A DNA stretch of 64,000 bases from Thermodesulfobacteriota bacterium (GCA_040753795.1 JBFMDX010000004.1:186001-250000); one strand, 5' to 3'; positions 51,987 to 61,774 are shown, counted from the first letter of the stretch. Numbers and translations are program-made. The notes: a model not told the origin generated them from the letters alone.

Positions 51987-53267
51987 ATGACGAAAAACGC
52001 CACGCTGATCATTGACGGCCAAAGTTATGAATTGCCGATTGTAGAGGGCACCGAAGGCAAGCCCGGCATCGACATTCGCAAACTTCGCGATCTCACCGGT
52101 CATGTCACCTACGACCCCGGTTTCAGCAATACCGCCGGCTGCAAAAGCGCCATTACCTACATGGACGGCAAGGAAGGGGTTCTCCGTTACCGCGGCTATC
52201 CCATCGAGCAGCTGGCTGAAAGCGCCTGTTTCGTGGACGTGTGCTATCTGCTGTTAAACGGCGAACTGCCGACCCAGACGGAACACAACCGCATGAGCTG
52301 CATGCTCAATGATCAGTCCCTGGTTCATGAAGACATGCAGATATTCTTTCAGAATTTTCCCCGGTCTTCAAACCCCATGGGTATTCTGTCCTCCATGGTC
52401 AATGCCTTGAGAAATTTCTATCCGGAACTGATGGACAGCGACGAAGCCATGGAAATCACCTTTCTGCGCTTGATTTCCAAGGTCCGGACCATGGCCGCCA
52501 TGTCCTACAAGATTTCCCGGGGTCACAAGGTGGTTTACCCCCGGCCGGATTACACCTATTGCGCCAATTTTCTGAACATGATGTTCGACACCCCGGTCAT
52601 TCCCTACACCCCCCGGTCGGAATTCGTGGACGCCCTGAACACCTTCTGGGTGCTGCATGCCGATCATGAACAGAACTGCTCCACCTCCACGGTCCGCGGC
52701 GTGGGCAGCGCCCGGGCCAACATTTACGCCGGTATCTCGGCCGGCATTTCGGCCCTGTGGGGGCCGCTCCACGGCGGTGCCAACCGGGCGGTGGTGGAGA
52801 TGCTGGAGGATATCCGCAAGAACAACGGCGACGTCCGCCAGGCCGTGGCCCGGGCCAAGGACAAGAGCGACCCCTTCCGGCTGATGGGATTCGGTCACAG
52901 TGTTTATAAAACCTACGATCCCCGCGCCCGGATCATGAAAAAGATGTGCGACCGCATGCTGGCCGTGTCCAAAATGGATGATCCCCTGGTGGATATCGCC
53001 CGCCGCCTGGAAGAGATCGCCCTGGAGGACGAATATTTCAAGGATCACAATTTATATCCCAATATCGATTTTTACAGCGGTCTGGTGCTGCGCACCCTGG
53101 GTATTCCCATCACCATGTTTACGGTCATGTTTGCCATCGGACGGCTTCCGGGATGGCTTGCCCACTGGAAGGAACTGTGGGAGGATCCGGAAAAGAAACT
53201 GTTTCGCCCGCGCCAGGTTTACACGGGCAGGCTGAAGCGGGATGTCCTGCCCAAGCAGGAGCGGTAA
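51987..53267 (+). CDS. Citrate synthase (type II/GltA-like)
   Basis: 426 residues with ACAGGAG upstream. N-terminal TLIIDGQSYELPIVEGTEG extension typical of hexameric type enzymes, catalytic His in WGPLHGGANRAV, His in MGFGHSVYKTYDPRA and the Asp in NIDFYSGLV. Condenses acetyl-CoA and oxaloacetate. Gene is monocistronic in appearance; priA follows after 34 bp. Confidence 0.95.
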   Translation: MTKNATLIIDGQSYELPIVEGTEGKPGIDIRKLRDLTGHVTYDPGFSNTAGCKSAITYMDGKEGVLRYRGYPIEQLAESACFVDVCYLLLNGELPTQTEHNRMSCMLNDQSLVHEDMQIFFQNFPRSSNPMGILSSMVNALRNFYPELMDSDEAMEITFLRLISKVRTMAAMSYKISRGHKVVYPRPDYTYCANFLNMMFDTPVIPYTPRSEFVDALNTFWVLHADHEQNCSTSTVRGVGSARANIYAGISAGISALWGPLHGGANRAVVEMLEDIRKNNGDVRQAVARAKDKSDPFRLMGFGHSVYKTYDPRARIMKKMCDRMLAVSKMDDPLVDIARRLEEIALEDEYFKDHNLYPNIDFYSGLVLRTLGIPITMFTVMFAIGRLPGWLAHWKELWEDPEKKLFRPRQVYTGRLKRDVLPKQER

Positions 53268-53301
53268 TTCCGGCCGGATTCGTCCTTTACGGTAACGAAA
53301 A

Positions 53302-55374
53302 ATGTTCTCGACCCCGAACACACCGACCCCCATCGACGTTCCGGTCAACGGCTGTGTTGACGTGGCGGTCTGCCTGCCGGTCTTCAGCACCTATACCTAT
53401 CGGGTGCCGGCCGATCTGGCCGCGCAGGCGGTGCCGGGGAAACGGGTGACGGTTCCTTTCGGCAAGCGTTCCGCCACCGGCTATATTCTCGGTCCGGCTG
53501 GAGAAACGCCGGACGGTGAGATCAAGCCCATCCTGGAGATCCTGGACATCCTGCCCCTTTTCCCGGACGCCATGACCGGGTTTTTCCGCTGGATCGCCGA
53601 CTATTACCTCTACCCCCTGGGGGAAACCATCAAGAACGCCCTGCCGGCGGCAACCGGCGCCAAAGCCACCAGCCGGGTCACAAAGAAAAACCGGGACGCT
53701 GTTGGCGAGGTCATTGCCCCGGACACTCCGCCGGAGCTGACGCTTCAACAGCGGCAGGTGGTCACGGACGTGGCCGCGCGGATCGGCGACGGTTTCTATT
53801 CCTGCCTGCTGGCCGGCGTCACCGGCAGCGGTAAAACCGAGGTCTACATGCGCCTGGCCGAAGCCGCCCTGGAAAAGGACCGCGACGCGCTGATCCTGGT
53901 GCCGGAAATCGCCCTTATTGTCCAGGCGGAACGACGATTCAAAGCGCGTTTCGGAGACCGGATCGCGGTTCTCCACAGCAGCCTCTCGGCCACCGAGCGC
54001 CGCAACCAGTGGATGCGGATCGTCCGTGGAGAAGTCCGCCTGGCCATCGGCACCCGCTCGGCCATCTTCGCGCCGCTCCCGTCACCGGGAGTGATCATCG
54101 TCGACGAGGAACACGACACCTCCTACAAACAGGAGAACGGCCTGCGCTACAATGCCCGGGACCTGGCCCTGGTGAGGGGAAAGCAGTCCGGCGCGGTGGT
54201 GGTTCTCGGTTCGGCCACGCCTTCCATGCAGTCGGTTTACAATGCCGCTACCGGTAAGTTTTCCGCCGTCTATTCCCTGGACACGCGTATCAACAATCAG
54301 CCGCTGCCCGAGATCACGGTGGTGGACCTGCGCCGGTATGAGGACCGGCGTGGCCTGGAGAGGTTCATTACCGATGAACTGAGGCAGGCCATGCAGGAGA
54401 CCCTGGCCGCGGGCAACCAGGTGCTGCTGTTTTTAAACCGCCGCGGGTTCGCCAGTTTTCCGGTCTGCGCCGCCTGCGGTCAGGCCGTTAAATGCAAAAA
54501 TTGCGACATTACCATGACCCTGCACCGGGCCGGCAACGCCTATCGCTGCCACTTCTGCGGGTTTTCCCGGCCGCTGACGGCCGGGTGCGCCCAGTGCGGT
54601 TCCACGTCCATAAAACAGCTCGGCCTGGGAACGGAAAAGGTGGAGGAGGCTGTCCGCAAACTTTTTCCCGAGGCGGCCGTGGACCGGCTGGACCGGGATA
54701 CCACCGTCCGCAAAGGCTCCGTGGCCCGGATATTAAAGGATGTCAGAAAGGGGAAAACCGACATTCTCATCGGCACCCAGATGGTCGCCAAGGGGCACGA
54801 TTTTCCCGGTATCACCCTGATCGGCATTATCTGCGCCGATATGTCCCTCAATTTTCCCGACTTCCGGGCCGGGGAGGTGACCTTTCAGCTGCTGGCCCAG
54901 GTGGCGGGCCGGGCCGGCCGGGGAAACGATCCCGGCCGGGTTATCATGCAGACCTACAACCCCGACCATTTCAGTATCCAGACGGCCCGGATGCAGGACG
55001 TGTCGGCTTTTTATGAGAAGGAGATCGCCTTCCGGAGGCAATTGTCCTATCCGCCTTATGCCCGACTGGTTCAGCTCCGCATTTCGGGCGGCGACAGCGA
55101 TAAAACCAGGGCCCAGGCCCAGCTGGCCGGACAACGGTGCGCCATACTCAAACAAAGTGATTTGGCCCGGTTCGGCTCGGTGGAGATCCTCGGGCCGGCC
55201 GAAGCGCCTATTTACCGGCTGGCCGGCCGGTTCCGGTGGCAGATTCTGTTAAAGGCCCGCTCCGCCAACGTGCTCAACGGATTTGTGGCCTCCCTGCTCA
55301 CTGAAAGCGGCGCCGCCATCCGCCAGCATGGGGTTCGCCTGGTGGTGGATGTTGACCCTTATGTCATGATGTAG
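53302..55374 (+). CDS. priA: Primosomal replication helicase PriA
   Basis: 690 residues. N-terminal 3'-binding domain (VCLPVFSTYTYRVPADL), Walker A GVTGSGKTEVY, DEEHD box, GSATPSMQS, the eight-Cys zinc module CAACGQAVKCKNC...CHFCG...CAQCG, and helicase motifs GTQMVAKGHDFPGITL and LLAQVAGRAGRG. Restarts stalled forks. Full length. Confidence 0.96.
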   Translation: MFSTPNTPTPIDVPVNGCVDVAVCLPVFSTYTYRVPADLAAQAVPGKRVTVPFGKRSATGYILGPAGETPDGEIKPILEILDILPLFPDAMTGFFRWIADYYLYPLGETIKNALPAATGAKATSRVTKKNRDAVGEVIAPDTPPELTLQQRQVVTDVAARIGDGFYSCLLAGVTGSGKTEVYMRLAEAALEKDRDALILVPEIALIVQAERRFKARFGDRIAVLHSSLSATERRNQWMRIVRGEVRLAIGTRSAIFAPLPSPGVIIVDEEHDTSYKQENGLRYNARDLALVRGKQSGAVVVLGSATPSMQSVYNAATGKFSAVYSLDTRINNQPLPEITVVDLRRYEDRRGLERFITDELRQAMQETLAAGNQVLLFLNRRGFASFPVCAACGQAVKCKNCDITMTLHRAGNAYRCHFCGFSRPLTAGCAQCGSTSIKQLGLGTEKVEEAVRKLFPEAAVDRLDRDTTVRKGSVARILKDVRKGKTDILIGTQMVAKGHDFPGITLIGIICADMSLNFPDFRAGEVTFQLLAQVAGRAGRGNDPGRVIMQTYNPDHFSIQTARMQDVSAFYEKEIAFRRQLSYPPYARLVQLRISGGDSDKTRAQAQLAGQRCAILKQSDLARFGSVEILGPAEAPIYRLAGRFRWQILLKARSANVLNGFVASLLTESGAAIRQHGVRLVVDVDPYVMM

Positions 55375-55402
55375 TAATTTGCTTAAAAAGGACGCAAACG
55401 CG

Positions 55403-55897
55403 ATGCGCATAGCCGTCATGAGCGATACCCATGACCAGATTCCCAATCTCCGCCGGGCCATTGCCGAAATCCGGACCGCCGACTGCGGCCTGATCATTCA
55501 CTGCGGAGATTTCGTGGCGCCGTTCATGTTAAAGGAACTGGAGGCGTCCGGGCTGCCGGTTCACGGTGTTTTCGGCAACAACGACGGGGATCAGTATCTG
55601 CTGACCCGGCATTCCCTGACCCTTTACCGGAACATCACCCTGCACGGCCATTTCGGGCAGGTGGATGCCGGCGGACGCCGCATCGCTTTTATGCATGACG
55701 GCGTGGTCGCCGACGACATTGCCGCCGCCGGCCGCTTTGATGTGGTATGCTATGGCCACTATCATGTGTACGCCCAACGGAAAATCGGGAAAACCCTGGT
55801 GGTGAATCCCGGAGAAATGCTGGGCAAGGACGATGTGCCGGGCTTCTGTATCGTGGATACGGAAACCCTGGAGCCCCGGCGGGTGACCCTGGCCTGA
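55403..55897 (+). CDS. YfcE/MJ0936-type metallophosphodiesterase
   Basis: 164 residues from ATG 55403 (AAAAAGGA upstream). Metal ligands: SDTHDQ, HCGDFV, FGNND, HGHF and CYGHYHVY, the binuclear calcineurin-like set. Small bacterial phosphodiesterases of this group hydrolyse model or cyclic diesters; physiological substrate unknown. Confidence 0.92.
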   Translation: MRIAVMSDTHDQIPNLRRAIAEIRTADCGLIIHCGDFVAPFMLKELEASGLPVHGVFGNNDGDQYLLTRHSLTLYRNITLHGHFGQVDAGGRRIAFMHDGVVADDIAAAGRFDVVCYGHYHVYAQRKIGKTLVVNPGEMLGKDDVPGFCIVDTETLEPRRVTLA

Positions 55898-55931
55898 CGG
55901 GTTATAGAAATAATTTTTACAGGAGCGCATT

Positions 55932-56855
55932 ATGTGGAAAATGAGGCTGGTCGGTTGTTTGGTCCTGTTGCTTGTAATCGGCACTTATGCTGGCGCGGAG
56001 TCTGTGGAAATGACGTCCGAAACAATGAAGAAGGTCGGTCCGGCGGTGACCCTTCCGGCGATTACCGCGCCCTCATCCGACGCGGCCAAGGAGGCTGCCG
56101 CGCCGGTCACGGAAAAGGACCGGAAGGCCGTCACGCCGCCTCCGGAAGCAGCCGTTAGCGCACCCCCGACCGGTCGGCCCATCGCGATCGTTGAAAACAC
56201 CCTCTACACTTTTCCCGCGGTTATGGAGGGGGAAGAAGTGGTGCATGATTTCGCCTTTCGAAACGCGGGAGATGCCCCGCTGATTATCGAACAGGTCAAC
56301 GCCGGGTGAGGGTGCACGGCCGTCTCGTTTACGAGATCCATCCCCGCCGGCGGCGTGGGAACCGTGACCATCAAGGTAAATACCAGCGGATTCGGAGGAA
56401 AGACGATTACCAAGGTTGCCAAGGCAAAAATCAATGATCCCTTGAAAAAAACGATCGATTTGACGCTAACCGGGACGGTGGAATCTTTCGCCGAAATCGT
56501 ACCGCCGGTAGTCCGGTTTAACCTTCCGGTCGGCACCGCCCAGCGGCAGGAAGTACGGGTGATCCCCGGAGAGAAAAATGTTTTTAAAATCACCGGCTCC
56601 AGCGCCCGGGAAGGGAAAAACATCCGCTTTGAGGTAAAAGAAATTACCCTTGATACCGGGCGGACCGGTTATCTGGTGGAAGTGGAAAACACCAAGAAAG
56701 ATGCCGGCGCCTATCAGGACATGATTTTTCTGAATACGGACAGCAAGAAACGGCCGCAACTGACCATCCGGGTTCATGGCTCCATTTATGATGAGTCGTT
56801 ATTAGAAGAACAGAAAAAACCCGACCAGACGAGAACACCCGATGTCACCCATTAA
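55932..56855 (+). CDS. DUF1573 protein, candidate selenoprotein (UGCT motif)
   Basis: 307 residues if the TGA at 56307-56309 is read as Sec126. Signal peptide (about 1-22), Pro/Ala-rich linker to about 80, then a DUF1573 Ig-like domain (VVHDFAFRNAGDAPLIIEQVNAG-U-GCT...IPAGGVGTVTIKVNTSGF) and a second beta domain. The UGA replaces the first Cys of the family's CGCT motif, the frame continues for 546 bp, and the following gene starts 14 bp inside this frame. A hairpin at 56322-56337 has SECIS-like placement, and selB is in the window. A nonsense mutation of a Cys codon is the alternative. Confidence 0.82.
56322..56337 (+). promoter_or_regulatory. Candidate bSECIS hairpin
   Basis: GTCTCG-TTTA-CGAGAT: five Watson-Crick pairs plus a closing G-U, 18 nt between the UGA and the loop. 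Opening the top pair gives a loop starting GU, as in known SECIS loops. Confidence 0.65.
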
Positions 56856-57459
56856 AATCGTTGCCTTTGACTGCGACGGGGTCCTGTTTGACACGGTTGA
56901 GGCCAACCGGGCTTACTATAATTGCATTCTGGCCCGGATGGATCTGCCGGCGCTGACGGATGAACAGTTTCTTTATGTTCAGATGCACACGGTGGAGGAG
57001 GCCCTGATCTATCTTTGCGGCGCGGAAAACCTGGCCCAGGCCCATGCCCATCGCCGGCAGGTCAGTTATCTGCCGTTTATTTCACACATGAAGAAAGCAC
57101 CGTTTCTGGAGGATCTGCTGGACCGCCTGTCCGGCCGGATGCATACGGCCATCGCCACCAACCGTTCCAACACCATGAACCGGGTGCTGGAGGAGCACGG
57201 CCTGGCTGACCGGTTCGAACTGGTGGTGACGGCCCTGGACGTGATGCGCCCCAAACCGGCGCCGGAGCAGCTTTTAAAAATTCTGGACTTTTTTAACGCC
57301 CGACCTGACGAGATGATGTACGTGGGGGACTCGTCTCTGGATGAAATGGCGGCCCGGTCGGCCCAGGTTCCCTTTATCGCCTTTAACAACACCGCCTTGT
57401 CCGCGGACTATCATGTCACGGGCATGCGGGAGGTCGGGGCGATTCTGGGGCTGGAATAA
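56842..57459 (+). CDS. HAD-superfamily phosphatase (phosphoglycolate phosphatase-like)
   Basis: 205 residues. Motif I VAFDCDGVLFDT (D8, D10), motif II ATNRS, motif III Lys in MRPKPAPEQ and motif IV YVGDSSLDEMAA. Cap type C1, typical of Gph/PpaX-like enzymes hydrolysing small phosphate esters. Its start overlaps the end of the DUF1573 frame by 14 bp, implying coupled translation. Confidence 0.92.
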   Translation: MSPIKIVAFDCDGVLFDTVEANRAYYNCILARMDLPALTDEQFLYVQMHTVEEALIYLCGAENLAQAHAHRRQVSYLPFISHMKKAPFLEDLLDRLSGRMHTAIATNRSNTMNRVLEEHGLADRFELVVTALDVMRPKPAPEQLLKILDFFNARPDEMMYVGDSSLDEMAARSAQVPFIAFNNTALSADYHVTGMREVGAILGLE

Positions 57460-57489
57460 GCAAGGCTTACAATATTTCAGGAAGGACCA

Positions 57490-58944
57490 ATGAGATATCT
57501 GTCCGCAATTATAGCCCTGCTGATGACGGCGCTGACAATGAACGGCCGGTGTACGGCCGCGGCTGAAACGGCGCCGAAGGTCTATATCATCGACATTGCC
57601 GGCGATGTTGCCCCCGGTATGGCGGCCTTTGTCAAGCGGGCCCTGGACGACATTCCCAGGGCCGAAGGCACCGTCATCGTGTTTGAGATGGATACCTTCG
57701 GAGGCCAGGTGGACGCGGCTTTGACCATCGTGGATCTCATCGTCGAGACGGACAAGGGGCAGACCATCGCTTTTGTCACCAAGAAAGCCATTTCCGCCGG
57801 CGCACTGATCGCGCTTTCCTGCGACCGGCTGGCCATGAAACCCAACACCACCATCGGCGACTGCGCGCCCATCATGATCGGCGGTGAAGGTCCGGAAATG
57901 CTGGGGGAAAAATTTCAGTCGCCCCTGCGGGCCAAGTTCCGGTCCCTGGCCAAGAAAAACGGATATGCCGAGGTTCTGGCCGAAGCCATGGTCACGGCCG
58001 AGATGGAGGTTTTCCGGGTGGTGAGGGACGGTAAGACCGTTTACATGGACGCCCGCGAGTTCGAGGAGCTCAGCGAAAAAGAGAAGGCGGCGGTTACTGA
58101 AAAAAAGACAGTGGTGGCCAAGGGTGAGCTGCTGACCATGGACGACGTGGAGGCCCGGGACCTGGGGTTTTCCCGGCTGACAGCGGACAATGCCGAGGAA
58201 ATGCTCAAGAACCTGGGCATCACCGGCCGTGACATCATCCGGGTGGAGCAGAAGTGGTCCGAAGGACTGATGCGATTTATCGGTACCATCGCGCCGCTGT
58301 TGATGCTTATCGGACTTGGCGCTGTTTATACGGAGATCAAGGCCCCCGGTTTCGGCGCCCCCGGGGTCATCGGCATCATCTGCCTGGCGCTGTTCTTCAT
58401 GCATCAGTATACCGTGGGCCTGGCCGATTACACCGAAATGCTGATCATCGCCCTGGGGTTTGTGCTCATCGGGCTGGAGATTTTTGTGCTGCCCGGTTTC
58501 GGCATCGCGGGTATTGTCGGCCTGATTTGCATCATCACCGGCCTGGTGCTCTCTTTGCAGGGATTTGTCCTGCCCGATCCCGCCCTGCCCTGGCAGACGG
58601 AACTGATGACCGCCAACCTGATCCAGGTCTTCGGATCGATCATCCTGGCCTTTGTCCTGGCGCTGGTGATGCTGCGCTACGTGCTGCCCCGGGCGTCGGC
58701 GGCCGGGCCTTATCTGGATACGACCCTGCGCGACTCCCACGCCGACTCCCTGGCCAACACCGGTGTGGCTATTGGGGATAGAGGCGTGGCCGTTACCCCC
58801 CTGCGGCCGTCGGGTAAAATGAAAACCGGTACCGGCGTTTATGACGTGGTCACCCAGGGCGATTTTCTGGACCGGGGAACGCCGGTGGTCATCACCGCCG
58901 TTTCCGGCAACCGGCTGATTGTCACAAAGGAGGCAAGGGAATGA
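57490..58944 (+). CDS. NfeD membrane serine protease (ClpP-class)
   Basis: 484 residues. Signal peptide (1-25), ClpP-like protease domain with KVYIIDIAGDVAPGMAAFVKRAL, EMDTFGGQVDAAL and catalytic Ser in KKAISAGALIAL, then four to five transmembrane segments (about 260-400) and a C-terminal NfeD OB-fold (GVAVTPLRPSGKM). Long NfeD proteins pair with SPFH proteins and cleave membrane substrates. Overlaps the next gene by 4 bp. Confidence 0.92.
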   Translation: MRYLSAIIALLMTALTMNGRCTAAAETAPKVYIIDIAGDVAPGMAAFVKRALDDIPRAEGTVIVFEMDTFGGQVDAALTIVDLIVETDKGQTIAFVTKKAISAGALIALSCDRLAMKPNTTIGDCAPIMIGGEGPEMLGEKFQSPLRAKFRSLAKKNGYAEVLAEAMVTAEMEVFRVVRDGKTVYMDAREFEELSEKEKAAVTEKKTVVAKGELLTMDDVEARDLGFSRLTADNAEEMLKNLGITGRDIIRVEQKWSEGLMRFIGTIAPLLMLIGLGAVYTEIKAPGFGAPGVIGIICLALFFMHQYTVGLADYTEMLIIALGFVLIGLEIFVLPGFGIAGIVGLICIITGLVLSLQGFVLPDPALPWQTELMTANLIQVFGSIILAFVLALVMLRYVLPRASAAGPYLDTTLRDSHADSLANTGVAIGDRGVAVTPLRPSGKMKTGTGVYDVVTQGDFLDRGTPVVITAVSGNRLIVTKEARE

Positions 58945-59423
58945 ATCCATTGCTGCTGGCCGTTCTTCTGCAGCTTCTGGCGGTGGCGGTCCTGATTACC
59001 GAGGTCATCATCCCTTCCGGGGGCCTGCTGGGCATTCTGGCGGCCGGGCTCATCGGCTATTCGCTCTATTCGGTTTTTACGGAAGTTTCTACGAATACCG
59101 GCTATCTGTTTCTGGTCGTTGACGTGGTGACCCTGCCGGTCATCTTCCTGGCTGGGCTTAAACTCCTGGCCAAATCTCCGGCCACGCTCCGGAAGGATCT
59201 GTCCACCGCCACCGGCGTGACCTCCCAGGCAGCGGACCTGGAAGCCTATCTGGGGAAAGCGGGGGTCACCGTCACCAATCTGCGGCCTTCCGGAATCGCG
59301 CTGATAGAGGGAAGGCGGCTTGACGTGGTCAGTCGAGGAGAATACATCGAAAAGGATGCCCCGATCGTTGTGTCGGCGGTCACGGGCAACCAGATCATTG
59401 TCAAAATTATGCCTCGTTCGTAG
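58941..59423 (+). CDS. Short NfeD-like membrane protein
   Basis: 160 residues: two or three N-terminal transmembrane segments (about 3-70), then an OB-fold domain with [28 protein letters not shown]. Resembles the C-terminal half of the preceding protein, so probably an ancient duplication. Links NfeD to the flotillin encoded 44 bp on. Confidence 0.9.
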   Translation: MNPLLLAVLLQLLAVAVLITEVIIPSGGLLGILAAGLIGYSLYSVFTEVSTNTGYLFLVVDVVTLPVIFLAGLKLLAKSPATLRKDLSTATGVTSQAADLEAYLGKAGVTVTNLRPSGIALIEGRRLDVVSRGEYIEKDAPIVVSAVTGNQIIVKIMPRS

Positions 59424-59467
59424 AGCGTATTCAACCCATAACCTTATTTTTAATTCAGGAGAACGCC

Positions 59468-60454
59468 ATGCAAATGTATATTCTTGTTTTTTTGATAATC
59501 GCCGCCATCATTCTGTTTTTCTTTATCGGCTCGGCCATTTCCCTGTGGATCCAGGCCCTGGTCTCCGGCGCTCATGTCGGACTGCTGAACATCGTCTTCA
59601 TGCGGTTCAGGAAAGTGCCGCCCAAGCTGATCGTGGTCTCGAAAATCATGGCGGCCAAGGCCGGTCTTGAAGTCACCACCGACGAACTCGAATCCCACTT
59701 TCTGGCCGGCGGTAATGTCAGCCGTTTGATTCAGGCCCTGATCGCGGCGGACAAGGCCAAAATCGAGCTGAATTTCAACCGGGCCGCGGCCATTGACCTG
59801 GCCGGCCGGGACGTGCTGGAGGCGGTGCAGATGAGCGTCAATCCCAAGGTCATCGAAACCCCCATGATCGCGGCCATGGCCAAGGACGGCATCCAGCTGC
59901 AGGCAGTGTCCCGGGTGACCGTTCGGGCCAACATCGACCGGCTGGTGGGCGGCGCCGGTGAGGAGACCATCCTGGCCCGGGTCGGGGAAGGCATCGTCAC
60001 CACCATCGGTTCGGCCGAATCTCACAAGCATGTTCTGGAAAATCCCGATCTTATTTCCAAGCGGGTTCTGGACAAGGGGCTGGATTCCGGCACGGCCTTT
60101 GAGATTTTGTCTATCGATATCGCCGACGTGGACGTGGGCAAGAACATCGGCGCCGAGCTGGAGACCGACCGGGCCGAGGCCGACAAGAAAATCGCTCAGG
60201 CCAAGGCCGAGGAGCGCCGGGCCATGGCGTTTGCGCGAGAGCAGGAAATGAAGGCGCAGGTGGTGGAAATGCGGGCCAAGGTGGTGGAGGCCGAGGCGCA
60301 GATTCCACTGGCCATGGCCGAGGCGTTCCGCAAGGGGAACCTGGGCATTATGGACTATTACCGCATGAAAAACATCATGGCCGACACGGACATGAGAGAG
60401 AAAATCGCCGCCGGCCCTGAAGGCAAGGGCGGCGATCCCTCCAAAGGCAGGTAA
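59468..60454 (+). CDS. floA: Flotillin-like protein FloA
   Basis: 328 residues with TTCAGGAGA upstream. N-terminal membrane hairpin (about 4-28), FloA-type SPFH domain ([20 protein letters not shown]...[28 protein letters not shown]) and a Glu/Ala coiled coil (about 225-290). Organises membrane microdomains and oligomerises as a ring. Partner of the two upstream NfeD proteins. Confidence 0.94.
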   Translation: MQMYILVFLIIAAIILFFFIGSAISLWIQALVSGAHVGLLNIVFMRFRKVPPKLIVVSKIMAAKAGLEVTTDELESHFLAGGNVSRLIQALIAADKAKIELNFNRAAAIDLAGRDVLEAVQMSVNPKVIETPMIAAMAKDGIQLQAVSRVTVRANIDRLVGGAGEETILARVGEGIVTTIGSAESHKHVLENPDLISKRVLDKGLDSGTAFEILSIDIADVDVGKNIGAELETDRAEADKKIAQAKAEERRAMAFAREQEMKAQVVEMRAKVVEAEAQIPLAMAEAFRKGNLGIMDYYRMKNIMADTDMREKIAAGPEGKGGDPSKGR

Positions 60455-60459
60455 TAGTC

Positions 60460-61101
60460 ATGGATATGGATACGCTGATTACAGTCGTTTTTGTGGCGGT
60501 GATTATCGCCTTTCAGTTGTTCGGCTCGATAGCCGGCCGTCTGCTGAAGCAGGGGCGGTCCGCGCCGGGTCAGTCCGAAAAAAAAGAAGGACTGTTGACC
60601 CGGGTCGGCCGGGAAATCCAGCGAGCCATGGAGGAGGCGGCCGCCAAGCAGCGGGAGGCTTCCCATGATGACGCGCCGCCGGACCGGGTGAGGGAAGAAG
60701 AGAAGACCGTCGTTGATGAAGGGCCGGGGAAAAAGCCGGCCCCGGCCACACGACGTCCGGCGCCCAGGCGAACCGCGCCCACGCGGCCGGCGATTAAAAA
60801 ACCGGAAAGGCGTACTCCCGCGGTATCAGCCCCGTCCGTCGCCCGGTCGGTTGTTAGGAAACAAGAAAAGCCTGCTGCCGTTGAATCGGTCCAGGAGGAC
60901 AAGGCCCTGATGGCGGATATCCGGCAGGGGCTGCTGGAAGCTGCGGCCCCGGACAAGCCCGGCGTCAGTCCAGCGATGACGGGCCAAGACGGCCCTGCGC
61001 TGGCGGGGATCGAACCCGGGAATGGGTACGAAGCGGATGACCTGCGCCGGGCCGTGGTCTGGTCGGAAATCCTCGCCCCGCCGGTGGCGTTGCGGGAATA
61101 A
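60460..61101 (+). CDS. Membrane-anchored disordered hypothetical protein
   Basis: 213 residues. One N-terminal transmembrane segment (about 5-25, VVFVAVIIAFQLFGSIAGRL), then a charged Pro/Arg/Ala-rich disordered region and a short conserved-looking end (DDLRRAVVWSEILAPPVALRE), a pattern common in small proteins of NfeD/flotillin operons. Starts 5 bp after floA, so very probably part of the same operon. No enzymatic domain. Confidence 0.7.
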   Translation: MDMDTLITVVFVAVIIAFQLFGSIAGRLLKQGRSAPGQSEKKEGLLTRVGREIQRAMEEAAAKQREASHDDAPPDRVREEEKTVVDEGPGKKPAPATRRPAPRRTAPTRPAIKKPERRTPAVSAPSVARSVVRKQEKPAAVESVQEDKALMADIRQGLLEAAAPDKPGVSPAMTGQDGPALAGIEPGNGYEADDLRRAVVWSEILAPPVALRE

Positions 61102-61123
61102 GGGCGGTAGGGGAGGTCGCCTG

Positions 61124-61151
61124 GTAGGGGCACGGCCCGCCGTGCCCCTAC
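61124..61151. repeat. REP-like perfect hairpin
   Basis: Twelve-bp stem GTAGGGGCACGG/CCGTGCCCCTAC with 4-nt loop between convergent genes. Confidence 0.8.
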
Positions 61152-61177
61152 GTCTCGGCATGTCCGCACAGAGACCC

Positions 61178-61774
61178 TTAAGCCGCTTTTCCCGCCGCCG
61201 CAAAGCCCAGATCAAAGGCCTTCAGGTTGATATCGACCGTGGATTTCTTGGTGAAATCGGTGATGGCTTTGCGTACGATTTCAGGGGTGATCGGCAACAC
61301 CCCGGTGTGAATCAGCGCTCCCAGCAGCACCATGTTGACCGACAGGGGACTGCCGGCTTGGGCGGCCAGCCCGGCGGCGTCGATGGCCACCAGTTTCGCG
61401 GTTTTTTCCGCCAGCAGAGACTTGATTTTTTCCACCGGCGGGTAAACGCCTTTGCCGATGGCCGCCGTAAACGGCGGCATGGGCGCCGTGTTGGTGACGA
61501 CCACGCTGTCGGTGTTGCATCTGGCCAGGGCCCGCAGGGCCTCGGCCGGTTCAAAGGCCAGCAGTACGTCGGCGCAACCGTCGGAAATGATGGTGCTGTG
61601 AGCGTCGCCGAAAACCAGGGAGGACTCCACCACGCCGCCCCGCTGGGCCATGCCGTGAATCTCGCTCATTCGCACAGGTATATTGGCCAGCATAGCCGCT
61701 TCCGCCAGCACCTTGGAGGCCAGCAGGTTGCCCTGCCCGCCCACCGCCACGATGATCAACCGCTTGATATCCAC
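61178..61774 (-). CDS. iorB: Indolepyruvate:ferredoxin oxidoreductase, beta subunit
   Basis: 198 residues from GTG 61774, placed 6 nt after AAGGAG; a TTG at 61780 is too close to that site. Gamma-type ketoacid oxidoreductase domain: RLIIVAVGGQGNLLASKVLAEAA, MAQRGGVVESSLVFGD, ADVLLAFEPAEALRA. Works with IorA to oxidise aryl pyruvates to aryl acetyl-CoA with ferredoxin. Separated from iorA by a 180-bp palindrome. Confidence 0.93.
   Translation of the reverse strand: MDIKRLIIVAVGGQGNLLASKVLAEAAMLANIPVRMSEIHGMAQRGGVVESSLVFGDAHSTIISDGCADVLLAFEPAEALRALARCNTDSVVVTNTAPMPPFTAAIGKGVYPPVEKIKSLLAEKTAKLVAIDAAGLAAQAGSPLSVNMVLLGALIHTGVLPITPEIVRKAITDFTKKSTVDINLKAFDLGFAAAGKAA

Noticed and set aside
56355-56855. 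Independent 166-residue protein after the DUF1573 stop
   Set aside because: Same frame as 55932, starts inside the DUF1573 fold and has no ribosome site.
57274-58950. 558-residue reading frame on the - strand
   Set aside because: Antisense to the HAD and NfeD genes; Gly/His/Gln-rich composition is typical of a shadow frame.
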